Source: Nitrososphaerota archaeon (GTDB lineage: Archaea > Thermoproteota > Nitrososphaeria > Nitrososphaerales > Nitrosopumilaceae). From it: a stretch of 63,580 nucleotides of DNA. The notes under the pieces are model-generated. The model saw only the letters and a list, made by a program, of their open reading frames with translations, did not search any database and was not told the origin of the DNA. Each line of letters starts with the position of its first letter. Position 1 is the stretch's first letter. Location of the stretch: assembly GCA_028867785.1 (NCBI GenBank), contig JAGWFS010000009.1:1-63580 (forward strand), written 5' to 3'. The position numbers and the translations under genes were made by a program. This document shows, piece after piece, positions 5,925 through 12,429 of this stretch.

Positions 5925-6227
5925 ATGAAGTGGGTATTGGCTTATAGGCGCTTTGGTCTTACAAAGGAAACTCTTCGAGATCTTTATGAAAAACAGAATG
6001 GTATATGTGCTATCTGTTTTAGATCTGGGACGGACAAGGGCGGACTAGTTCTGGATCATGATCATAAAACAAACAAAATAAGAGGTTTATTGTGTTATAA
6101 CTGCAATATTGGCTTGGGTCATTTTAAAGATGATCCAGCATTGTTGGAGTTAGCGAAGCAATACTTATCCCTCCGGTCAGATTCATCCCTGGCCATCGAC
6201 CACCTAGGGTCCGCAAAGGAAGCGTAA
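5925..6227 (+). CDS. Endonuclease VII-like HNH-type nuclease
   Basis: A 100-aa protein with the recombination endonuclease VII/HNH signature: CAICFRSG (zinc Cys pair), then VLDHDHKTNKIRGLLCYNCN and GLGHFKDDP. Endonuclease VII of T4 resolves branched DNA; short stand-alone copies like this one are often mobile nicking or homing enzymes. The gene is more AT-rich than its neighbours and has no good ribosome site, which suits a recent insertion. Its role could be DNA debranching or selfish homing. Confidence 0.8.
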   Translation: MKWVLAYRRFGLTKETLRDLYEKQNGICAICFRSGTDKGGLVLDHDHKTNKIRGLLCYNCNIGLGHFKDDPALLELAKQYLSLRSDSSLAIDHLGSAKEA

Positions 6228-6259
6228 TTCCTAGAATCTAAAGGAGATAATTTTTTTTT

Positions 6260-6589
6260 ATGGCTAATCCCAATCGTTCAGCAGAGTTTAACCGGGTTGA
6301 AAAGCAGCCCGAGTACAAATCCAGTGACACCTCCCGAGGGGCCAAGAACCCTGAGGCGGCCCGTAGTGGGGCCACTCCTGGTCGGGCCCGGGGTGTGGAA
6401 CATCCCATCCCCGAAGACATGGCCCTCATTGGAGATACCCGTCATATGCTCCATTACAAGGGCTTGCCCAAACTGTTGCATCCCTATGCGGAGCACCAAA
6501 ACTCAGGCTATCCCAACAGTGCTGGTAATCTCTCTGGCTCGGACCAGTTCCGAGTGGAGAGTGGCAGTGGGGCTGATGGGGATCTCTAA
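6260..6589 (+). CDS. Hypothetical protein (109 aa)
   Basis: A 109-aa polar protein starting MANPNRSAEFNRVEKQPEYK, behind GGAGATAATTTTTTTT. It contains HPIPEDMALIGDTRHMLHYK and ends with a Ser/Gly/Asp tail. It shares the disordered Pro/Gly/Ser character of the proteins at 5019 and 5514. Function unknown. Confidence 0.65.
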   Translation: MANPNRSAEFNRVEKQPEYKSSDTSRGAKNPEAARSGATPGRARGVEHPIPEDMALIGDTRHMLHYKGLPKLLHPYAEHQNSGYPNSAGNLSGSDQFRVESGSGADGDL

Positions 6590-6620
6590 CCTCTAGCTGT
6601 GGGCAAGGAGGGCCCAAGTT

Positions 6621-6845
6621 ATGAAGGCCAGACTGGTAATTATCGGTATTGATGACATTCTCAGGATCTTCCAGGACTATGCTGGAATGACTGAGTCCAT
6701 TCCGGCTGACTCCAAGTGTGAGACACTTCTATTCAATAAGGCCCTTATGAAAATGGCCTTGAAGGTCTCCTCCGAGACCTGGAGTGGACCTCAACCACCT
6801 GAGTCCATATCATTTGAGTTGAAGCGGGTTTGGGGGGTGAGTTAG
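6621..6845 (+). CDS. Small hypothetical protein (74 aa)
   Basis: A 74-aa protein (MKARLVIIGIDDILRIFQDY) with an alternating strand-helix start and a helical middle containing LLFNKALMKMALKVSSETW. It overlaps the next start by one base. No family recognised. Confidence 0.65.
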   Translation: MKARLVIIGIDDILRIFQDYAGMTESIPADSKCETLLFNKALMKMALKVSSETWSGPQPPESISFELKRVWGVS

Positions 6846-7105
6846 TGGTAACTTGTAGGCATTTTGGTAGATGGAATGGACATGATTTTGACTTAGTGGA
6901 ACAACCATGTAGGAGCTGCATAGTAGAGGCTAGTTGGCAAGGAAACCAAAAATGGATTAGTACACCTATTAAGATTAAAGGAAAAATAGTGGTCCCGACT
7001 AGTGAAATGGCAGATATGGAAGTTCTTCCAGAACAATATATTAATACGCGTAAAAATTTAGAACTACGCATGAAAAATGTAATTCCAAACGAGTTTAGTC
7101 ATTAG
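6845..7105 (+). CDS. Small Cys/His protein, possible zinc finger
   Basis: An 86-aa protein. The GTG at 6845 is preferred to the TTG at 6830 because GGGGGG lies about eight bases before it. VTCRHFGRWNGHDFDLVEQP is followed by CRSC, so a C-x2-H plus C-x2-C metal site is plausible. The second half is basic and more AT-rich than its neighbours, a hint of separate origin. Function unknown. Confidence 0.6.
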   Translation: MVTCRHFGRWNGHDFDLVEQPCRSCIVEASWQGNQKWISTPIKIKGKIVVPTSEMADMEVLPEQYINTRKNLELRMKNVIPNEFSH

Positions 7106-7112
7106 TATTAAT

Positions 7113-7394
7113 ATGGGAACCAAAGATCTCGTATTCGACCCTAAAGACCTACTCTCTCTCCTTATCCACTACACAGATGGGGAAGTCCCCCTTAGTGGAA
7201 AAGTGACTGACTTCCTAGTCCACCCCGCCATGTCCCGGAAGATTGGCCTCCTAATTGAGTCCCCAGAATGGGATTCCCCCGAGCCCCTATTCTTAGGTTA
7301 TGATGGAAAAAGGATTCGGTCCTGGGCCAATGTGGATGGTCAGCGAGAACCTGTGTGGGAGCAGAGAGAAGATACTCCTAGTAGAACAAGTTAA
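7113..7394 (+). CDS. Hypothetical protein (93 aa)
   Basis: A 93-aa protein starting MGTKDLVFDPKDLLSLLIHY with strand-rich segments (GKVTDFLVHP, KIGLLIESPEW, PLFLGYDGKR). It looks like a small beta domain. It is followed by a 134-base gap with a long inverted repeat. Confidence 0.7.
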   Translation: MGTKDLVFDPKDLLSLLIHYTDGEVPLSGKVTDFLVHPAMSRKIGLLIESPEWDSPEPLFLGYDGKRIRSWANVDGQREPVWEQREDTPSRTS

Positions 7395-7415
7395 GGCCTA
7401 GTCAGGCCTATAAGT

Positions 7416-7488
7416 TTCCCGGGCCTACGGTCCCTGTGGTTGCCCTCCCCACTTGGACTTTATGCCGTGCCTACCGGTGGCCCGGGAA
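7416..7488 (+). other. Long inverted repeat, possible structured RNA
   Basis: TTCCCGGGCC (7416-7425) pairs perfectly with GGCCCGGGAA (7479-7488), with partial continuation of the stem inward. The element is 73 bases long, the size of a tRNA, but it lacks a T-loop consensus and a 4-arm fold I can draw, so I do not call a tRNA. It lies between two genes in the same operon and may be an mRNA processing or stability element. Confidence 0.5.
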
Positions 7489-7528
7489 TTACATCAAGGG
7501 GCGGGGGCACAACTCACCTGGAGGGTGC

Positions 7529-7711
7529 ATGGCAGAAAATTGGCTTAATGATAAAACAGTTGAGGCTCTTGTCAATGCTGGAATTGGAACAGCATTAATT
7601 CCTTCTTGGATGCAATATAATGCTGACTTCCAAAAGATTCAATTAGCTCATAAAGATGTAGAGATAGATTTTCTTAAAAAAGAAATTGTTAGGTTGAGGA
7701 ATGGGCAATGA
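7529..7711 (+). CDS. Small hypothetical protein with coiled C-terminus (60 aa)
   Basis: A 60-aa protein starting at the ATG at 7529 after GGAGGG. The N-terminal half is hydrophobic (LVNAGIGTALIPSWMQYNAD) and the C-terminus is a charged helix (VEIDFLKKEIVRLRNG), possibly a short membrane-associated coiled coil. It overlaps the kinase gene by ATGA. Confidence 0.7.
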   Translation: MAENWLNDKTVEALVNAGIGTALIPSWMQYNADFQKIQLAHKDVEIDFLKKEIVRLRNGQ

Positions 7712-8742
7712 AGATCTTTATTGTAGGAGACGTGGGCTGGGATACATATCTTATTGGGAAGGTGCGAGGACTTTCAGCTGAGGCCCCCATCCCTGTTGTG
7801 GATGTAACCCAACCAGAGACCCTGCCTGGAATGGCCGGAAATGTCCTAGCCAATGTAAGGGCCCTGGGTATTGATGCAGAAGTACTTCAACCTGAGGGAC
7901 AGAACTTTCCTTGGAAGTTCCGGCTAGTGACCCCTGAGGGGCATCAAATGGCCCGATTTGATTTCCAGGATTTCTGTAAGCCCCTTCAGAGGGCAGATCT
8001 ACTGCCCCTGATGGATGCAGATGCAGTGATTGTAGCGGACTATGGGAAAGGGGCTATTGACTCCACTATCACCTCGATACTTGCTGGAATGCAAGCTCCT
8101 TTGTTTGTCGATACAAAACGAGACCCCAGTCCTTGGCTCCAATCCAATGCCATCCTCTTTCCAAACCAGACCGAGTGGGACAAATACCAAGATAAATATG
8201 AATGGTTTCCCCGAGTAGTCCTCAAACAGGGCTCACAGGGAATGAGCTTTGTAGAGTATGGGAAGGTAGTTACTACCCGTTCCGCATGGGCCAAGCAAGT
8301 CCAATGTGTGAATGGAGCAGGGGACACAGTCATTGCAGCGTTTGCTACAGCATACCTTGGCCTCCAAAGCTCCATCCAACATTGCCTAGATGTGGCCTCA
8401 GCAGCCGCAGCCCTGGTTGTGGAGCAGGATTTCCTGCACCGCACCACTACAGGGGATAAGATTTACAGGAGGATTACCCATGAAGTTCCCGAAAAAGCTT
8501 ACCGTCCAGACCAAACACCTAGTCGGAGTATGCCTACTATTAGCCACGCTTGGCAGCTTGGGGTGGCAAGTTCGTTACCTCAGCAAGCAGTTGGAGAAGG
8601 ACGAGGCCCATATCGAGGAACTTCACCAGTGGGCAACACAGGTTACAGTAATGCTCAATTCGGCCCGACAGTAGGTTTGCCAGAGGATTACTGGGACAAG
8701 TTAGAGAAATCTCTAGAAGATCAATTCAAGTGGCAGGATTAA
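7708..8742 (+). CDS. PfkB/RfaE-like sugar kinase (HldE domain I type)
   Basis: The first about 255 residues form a ribokinase/PfkB-family kinase close to the HldE kinase domain, which phosphorylates D-glycero-manno-heptose 7-phosphate. Visible motifs: IFIVGDVGWDTYLIGKVRG, AEAPIPVVDV, a Gly-rich PGMAGNVLANVRALG, ADYGKG, and the catalytic NGAGDTVIAAFATAY. The nucleotidyltransferase domain of full HldE is absent. From about residue 258 the ORF overlaps the well-supported membrane gene at 8480-8674 in another frame and looks non-native, so the true stop may be lost. Possible partners are the SIS isomerase (50197) and GT9 transferase (20889). Confidence 0.8.
   Translation: MKIFIVGDVGWDTYLIGKVRGLSAEAPIPVVDVTQPETLPGMAGNVLANVRALGIDAEVLQPEGQNFPWKFRLVTPEGHQMARFDFQDFCKPLQRADLLPLMDADAVIVADYGKGAIDSTITSILAGMQAPLFVDTKRDPSPWLQSNAILFPNQTEWDKYQDKYEWFPRVVLKQGSQGMSFVEYGKVVTTRSAWAKQVQCVNGAGDTVIAAFATAYLGLQSSIQHCLDVASAAAALVVEQDFLHRTTTGDKIYRRITHEVPEKAYRPDQTPSRSMPTISHAWQLGVASSLPQQAVGEGRGPYRGTSPVGNTGYSNAQFGPTVGLPEDYWDKLEKSLEDQFKWQD
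8480..8674 (+). CDS. Embedded small membrane protein (possible spanin or holin-type)
   Basis: A 64-aa protein with an AGGAGG site seven bases before its ATG, lying wholly inside the kinase ORF in another frame. It has a basic N-terminus, one TM helix (HLVGVCLLLATLGSLGW), then a charged coiled-coil-like tail (YLSKQLEKDEAHIEELHQW). This N-in, helix-out layout is typical of phage inner-membrane spanins, and lysis-type genes follow at 9736. A short TTG frame (8677-8742) continues after its stop and shares the kinase frame. Confidence 0.65.
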   Translation: MKFPKKLTVQTKHLVGVCLLLATLGSLGWQVRYLSKQLEKDEAHIEELHQWATQVTVMLNSARQ

Positions 8743-9569
8743 ATCTCAGGGCCTTAGCCCAACTCCCAAAAGCCCAGCGCCAGGCCGTAATGGCCCTCCA
8801 TGGGCAAAGTGAGTGGGTCAAATGTGCAGAAGACCCAATCTACTGGTTGGATTCCTCTCAGCACCCAGACAAGATCCCCTACGTCTACACTAAGGACCCT
8901 CACAAGATCTATACATGCCGGGCCTGTCAGACAGAGGTAGTGGAAGACCGAAGGGTCTTCCACAATGAAATTATCCATGACAAACATCAGAATGGATTGA
9001 GGCAGCTCCTAGAGGATTTTGAACTCCTCCCAGCAATTCGCCCTTTTACTTTGATGGAGTATATGCCTCCCATCATTCAGGCCTGGGTCACTTCTCAGTA
9101 TTTTGCAATTGAGAAATCCCGGGACATGATGGCCACCTGGCTTATGATTGCCTTATTTACTTGGGATGCCATGTTCCATGAAGGCAGGCAACATATCTTC
9201 CAATCTGAGGATGCATTCAAAACATTGGAACTTGTACAAAGAGCTGACTTAATTTACCGGGAGACACCGGCTTTTCTTAAGAAGGCCATTGGCCGGGCCC
9301 AGTTCTCGAAAGGCAATGCCAAGTCTGGGGAGTTGTTCTTCCTAGATCAAAAAAGTGAGATCCTAGGCTTCCCTCAAGGACCAGACCAGATCCGTCAGTT
9401 CCACCCCACCGGAGTCTTTGCTGATGAGGCTGCATTCCAGTTAGAGGCTGGGGCCTCCTTTGCAGCAGTCAAACCAGCCATCATGATGGGAGGAAGATAC
9501 TCTATGATCTCCTCGGCAAATAGATCTTGGTTTGAGCAGGTTTGTAGGGATAGGGTGGAGGAAGCATGA
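8730..9569 (+). CDS. terL: Terminase large subunit, ATPase half (split gene)
   Basis: A 279-aa protein starting at a GTG. It holds the motor part of a large terminase: WVTSQYFAIEKSRDMMATWL contains a Walker A-like KSRDMMATW, and HPTGVFADEAAFQLEAG contains the Walker B FADEA with a downstream SMISSAN coupling motif. The protein ends at WFEQVCRDRVEEA, exactly where the ATPase of a normal TerL passes to the nuclease. The nuclease half is a separate gene at 11098. Together they total 580 aa, a normal TerL length. It overlaps the next gene by ATGA. Confidence 0.9.
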   Translation: MAGLNLRALAQLPKAQRQAVMALHGQSEWVKCAEDPIYWLDSSQHPDKIPYVYTKDPHKIYTCRACQTEVVEDRRVFHNEIIHDKHQNGLRQLLEDFELLPAIRPFTLMEYMPPIIQAWVTSQYFAIEKSRDMMATWLMIALFTWDAMFHEGRQHIFQSEDAFKTLELVQRADLIYRETPAFLKKAIGRAQFSKGNAKSGELFFLDQKSEILGFPQGPDQIRQFHPTGVFADEAAFQLEAGASFAAVKPAIMMGGRYSMISSANRSWFEQVCRDRVEEA

Positions 9570-9739
9570 CACAAAAAAGAAAAGAGGGATCCATAAAAAT
9601 ATATCGAGAAGATGGAAAAACTTCCTGCATTTTTTGGGGGCCTTTTAGTATAGTGTCTATGAATATGGGGCATTATCCGGCATGTATAACTTTTAAATTA
9701 CCTCTGTGGCTCCATAATTGGATCGTCAATAATTTATGA
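9566..9739 (+). CDS. Small AT-rich gene inside the terminase split (57 aa)
   Basis: A 57-aa protein starting MTQKRKEGSIKIYREDGK, with an aromatic, hydrophobic C-terminus (ITFKLPLWLHNWIVNNL). ATGA overlaps on both sides tie it to the terminase ATPase gene and the lysis-type gene. It is visibly more AT-rich than its neighbours. No family is recognised. It does not resemble a homing endonuclease or an intein. Confidence 0.65.
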   Translation: MTQKRKEGSIKIYREDGKTSCIFWGPFSIVSMNMGHYPACITFKLPLWLHNWIVNNL

Positions 9740-10131
9740 ATGATCTTCTTGTTAAACTTGCAGGTGCTATTGCAACAGCAGAAGGGTACTTTGCTCCCAA
9801 CTCAGTCCCCGCTAGGGACAACAACCCTGGAGATCTTCGGGCAGCTCCATGGCTCCCAGCAGCTAAGATAGTCCGCAATTTTACAGTCTTCTCTTCCCCA
9901 GCCCAAGGGATTGGAGGCCTCTACCACCAACTCGCCCTAGATATTGCTAGGGGAGATACTCTGAGACAGTTAGTATATCGGTGGGCACCTCCTGAGGATG
10001 GAAATAACACAGAGAACTACTTGAAAGAGACAGCCCGTAGGGTGGGGATTGAAGTCCTTAACCCCCCAGTCAAGGGGAAGGGCCTTGACCAACCTTTGCA
10101 GGAGCTACTTGAACTATGTCATATTCCCTAA
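9736..10131 (+). CDS. Lysozyme-like or transglycosylase-like lytic protein
   Basis: A 131-aa protein resembling small phage cell-wall-degrading proteins: the start LVKLAGAIATAEGYFAP places a Glu in the AEG position typical of the lysozyme fold, followed by ARDNNPGDLRAAPW, FSSPAQGIGGLYHQL and TLRQLVYRWAPPEDGNN. The pattern NNPGDL plus WAPPxDGNN recurs in phage endolysin-like or virion muralytic proteins. No signal peptide is seen. Its neighbours at 10116 and 10362 fit a lysis cassette. Confidence 0.7.
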   Translation: MNDLLVKLAGAIATAEGYFAPNSVPARDNNPGDLRAAPWLPAAKIVRNFTVFSSPAQGIGGLYHQLALDIARGDTLRQLVYRWAPPEDGNNTENYLKETARRVGIEVLNPPVKGKGLDQPLQELLELCHIP

Positions 10132-10361
10132 AAAAGTCAGTCCTCAACTGTTTGTACAATCTGGATCGGGCTATAGCCTCCCTCTTTGGAGCCCCTCCCC
10201 AGGAGACCATCTCTAGTGAGACGGGTCGGGCTGCAAATAAGGGCAACCCTATCGCAGAAGCAGGGAAGGATGTTTTAGATAAAATTCAAAAAGACCATTG
10301 TGAGAACGCAATAGTTCATGCAAATGAACTGGACCGGGCTGACAATGGAGAGGAGAAATAA
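10116..10361 (+). CDS. Conserved small protein of the lysis cassette (81 aa)
   Basis: An 81-aa protein with SLKKSVLNCLYNLDRAIASL and GAPPQETISSETGRAANKGN, then a Cys/His tail (KDHCENAIVHANELDRA). I know proteins with SLFG-x-P-x-ETIS from phage lysis regions, usually annotated hypothetical. It overlaps the muralytic gene by 16 bases and has GGAG upstream. Confidence 0.7.
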   Translation: MSYSLKKSVLNCLYNLDRAIASLFGAPPQETISSETGRAANKGNPIAEAGKDVLDKIQKDHCENAIVHANELDRADNGEEK

Positions 10362-10553
10362 ATGCCGCGTTGGTTACAAATTCTGTTACAGATTCTTGCT
10401 ACTGGTGCTGGGGCTTATGCCTCTTATAGTACTGGTACACCCCTACCCCTCGTGGTGAGTGGTGGAGCAAATGCTGTGATTGGTGGAATTGCCCAATCCT
10501 ATAACACGGATGGGACTCCGCAGGCTCAGCCCTTCGTTCCCAAAGCCAAGTAA
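10362..10553 (+). CDS. Small membrane protein, candidate holin
   Basis: A 63-aa protein with an amphipathic start (PRWLQILLQILATGAGAYAS) and a second Gly/Ala/Val-rich hydrophobic stretch (PLPLVVSGGANAVIGGIAQS), then a short polar tail. Size, hydrophobicity and position beside a muralytic gene fit a holin or antiholin, though the segments are weak. The stop and the next start share TAATG. Confidence 0.55.
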   Translation: MPRWLQILLQILATGAGAYASYSTGTPLPLVVSGGANAVIGGIAQSYNTDGTPQAQPFVPKAK

Positions 10554-11110
10554 TGGATGTATTTGAACAATTAGACCGGGAGTATCCATCCCAGACTCAC
10601 AAGTTGGATAAGTTCAAGGAGTTGTTTGATCCACTGGTACCTGGAGATTTTGCTGAGTTTGGAGTCTATAATGGGAATGGGGCAAGGGAGTTGGCCTCTC
10701 TTGATCCCTCCCGGACTTGTTGGGCCTTTGATACCTTTGAGGGAATGCCCCAAGAGGATTATAGTGGGGATGAAGATAGTTCAGATCCTCCCGGTAAGTG
10801 GAAACCATCCGCAGAGCCTGAGGCCCTCTTCCACGGAATCCCTAATATCACAGCAATCAAGGGGCGTTTTGTAGATACACTAGGCCTAGTGAATGATGAA
10901 GTACACTTCTCCCTCGTCCATGTAGATTGTGATTGGTATTGGAGTCATCGCCAAGTCCTGGAATTCCTAGAGTCACACCTCAACCATGGAGCAAAGATCG
11001 TCTTTGATGATTGGACATTGGCTGGGGCTAAACGGGCCATTCAAGAGTGGCGGGACCGAGTAGGCCCCAAAGTGAAGGGTGAAGGAGAAGTACTAGTGTG
11101 GGTAGGGTAA
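10553..11110 (+). CDS. SAM-dependent methyltransferase, TylF/MycF-like
   Basis: A 185-aa class I methyltransferase: GDFAEFGVYNGNGARELASL is the SAM-binding motif I, followed by WAFDTFEGMPQEDYSGDED, FSLVHVDCDWYWS (acidic motif) and AKIVFDDWTLAGAKRAI. These are hallmarks of TylF/MycF macrocin O-methyltransferase-type enzymes, which methylate sugar hydroxyls with a metal ion. It may modify a glycan together with the other sugar enzymes. It sits inside the split terminase and overlaps the nuclease half by 13 bases. Confidence 0.85.
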   Translation: MDVFEQLDREYPSQTHKLDKFKELFDPLVPGDFAEFGVYNGNGARELASLDPSRTCWAFDTFEGMPQEDYSGDEDSSDPPGKWKPSAEPEALFHGIPNITAIKGRFVDTLGLVNDEVHFSLVHVDCDWYWSHRQVLEFLESHLNHGAKIVFDDWTLAGAKRAIQEWRDRVGPKVKGEGEVLVWVG

Positions 11111-12003
11111 TTCATGAACAAACGGGTCTGCGAATTGTTACTAATGATAAAAATGGCTTTACAATTTGCACACTACATTATACTGCTGATCCCCGTAAAA
11201 GATCTCCAGAGTGGCGGGATGCAGCCCGAAAGGGTCTAAAGCAGGCCGAGTTTGAGCAGGAATACGAGATCATCTATGATGCCTACATGGGGCAAAAGGT
11301 CTTTCCTGAGATCAAATCCCGTAGATCAGAGATCATCGTAAGGGAAGGGCCTTATGAATTCAATGCCTGGCCAAAGCACCTTCCAATGTGGGGAGGATTT
11401 GATTACGGTAAAAATAACCCTTCCAGCTTCCATGTGTACACCATTGTTGATGGAGTTACTTATGCCCTCTGGGAACTCTATGAACCGTGTAGAAATATAT
11501 TCGATTTTGTCTCTGCTCTCAAGTCATGCCCTTACTGGGACCAAATCCGGTACATTGCCCATGACCCTGACATCGACAATTTCAAAGAACGGGATATGAA
11601 AACTGGTGGAGTCACCACAGTGAAGAGACAGTTTGAGTCCCTAGGGATTTCTAAGTGGATGCGGGGTAATAATGATGAGCAGTCCTGGCTCATTAAGATG
11701 AATCAACACTGGGTCCCAGAGCAGGTGACTTTTAAGATCCTTGAGTGCTGCCCAGCTATGATTGATGAGTTTGAATCAGCTACCTACACACAAATGACCC
11801 ACCGGCAGTTGGAGACTCAAAATTATAAGGAAACCATGGTCAATAAGCATAATCATGCTATGGATGATTGTAAATATTTTATGAACTCCAACCCCAACCC
11901 AGTGGTGAGACCACTCAAGTACTTCAATGTGGCCTCCACGTATGGATGGGGTGGTCCAGAGCAACGCCCCTCTCAACGACCATCACAGTTAGGACTTTAT
12001 TAG
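11098..12003 (+). CDS. terL: Terminase large subunit, nuclease half (split gene)
   Basis: A 301-aa protein starting at GTG 11098 behind GAAGGAGA. It begins in what is normally the linker of TerL (FTICTLHYTADPRK), then has the RuvC-like nuclease core: MWGGFDYGKNNPSSFHVYTI (first Asp), YIAHDPDIDNF (second acidic site) and MVNKHNHAMDDCKYFMNSNP (final Asp pair). No ATPase motif is present, so it must work with the product of 8730-9569. It cuts concatemeric DNA during packaging. Confidence 0.9.
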   Translation: MGRVIHEQTGLRIVTNDKNGFTICTLHYTADPRKRSPEWRDAARKGLKQAEFEQEYEIIYDAYMGQKVFPEIKSRRSEIIVREGPYEFNAWPKHLPMWGGFDYGKNNPSSFHVYTIVDGVTYALWELYEPCRNIFDFVSALKSCPYWDQIRYIAHDPDIDNFKERDMKTGGVTTVKRQFESLGISKWMRGNNDEQSWLIKMNQHWVPEQVTFKILECCPAMIDEFESATYTQMTHRQLETQNYKETMVNKHNHAMDDCKYFMNSNPNPVVRPLKYFNVASTYGWGGPEQRPSQRPSQLGLY

Positions 12004-12005
12004 AT

Positions 12006-12416
12006 ATGCCCTTCCCCTCCACACCTGGCTTTAATTTTGATGATGTCCTTAATCTTCTGGCTAGGGCCTCAGCTAAGACCCCCACTCCTTCACAGAGTGA
12101 TGGATACCAATACTTTTGGAATGACCATCCTGAGAAGAATAAAACTGTGATGAGCCGGTATGAGAACTTTGGGGTTTCAGCAGATCCCCCTACTGTAAGT
12201 GATGGAGCAGCGGTGGAAGGAGGACGGGAGTCCTCGGGCTATCAATATGACAAGGCCAACTCCTTTCGATTGGGAAATCCTACTGGAGATGCAATAAATA
12301 GACTGCCTATCCGTATGAGACAGAAGTATCTTTACATGCTTGATCAGACCCGGGCAAATACCATGGACTGGGCCCGTCCTAATAGTGATGGGGCCTCTGG
12401 TGGCTCGTGGCAATAA
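12006..12416 (+). CDS. Hypothetical protein before the portal (136 aa)
   Basis: A 136-aa protein starting MPFPSTPGFNFDDVLNLLAR, with a C-terminal helix (LPIRMRQKYLYMLDQTRAN) and a Ser/Gly tail. The ATG at 12006 is used because it follows the terminase stop. It could be a packaging or head-completion accessory given its place between terminase and portal; no motif confirms this. Confidence 0.6.
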   Translation: MPFPSTPGFNFDDVLNLLARASAKTPTPSQSDGYQYFWNDHPEKNKTVMSRYENFGVSADPPTVSDGAAVEGGRESSGYQYDKANSFRLGNPTGDAINRLPIRMRQKYLYMLDQTRANTMDWARPNSDGASGGSWQ

Positions 12417-12429
12417 AAGGATTTAACCT

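Noticed and set aside
7416-7488. tRNA gene
   Set aside because: The length fits, but there is no T-loop consensus, no D-arm and no convincing anticodon stem. No other tRNA gene was seen by eye in the window.
9569-11098. Group I intron or intein explaining the terminase split
   Set aside because: No P7-like sequence, intein splice residues or homing enzyme is visible; the interval is filled with coupled ordinary genes, and the second half has its own start and ribosome site.
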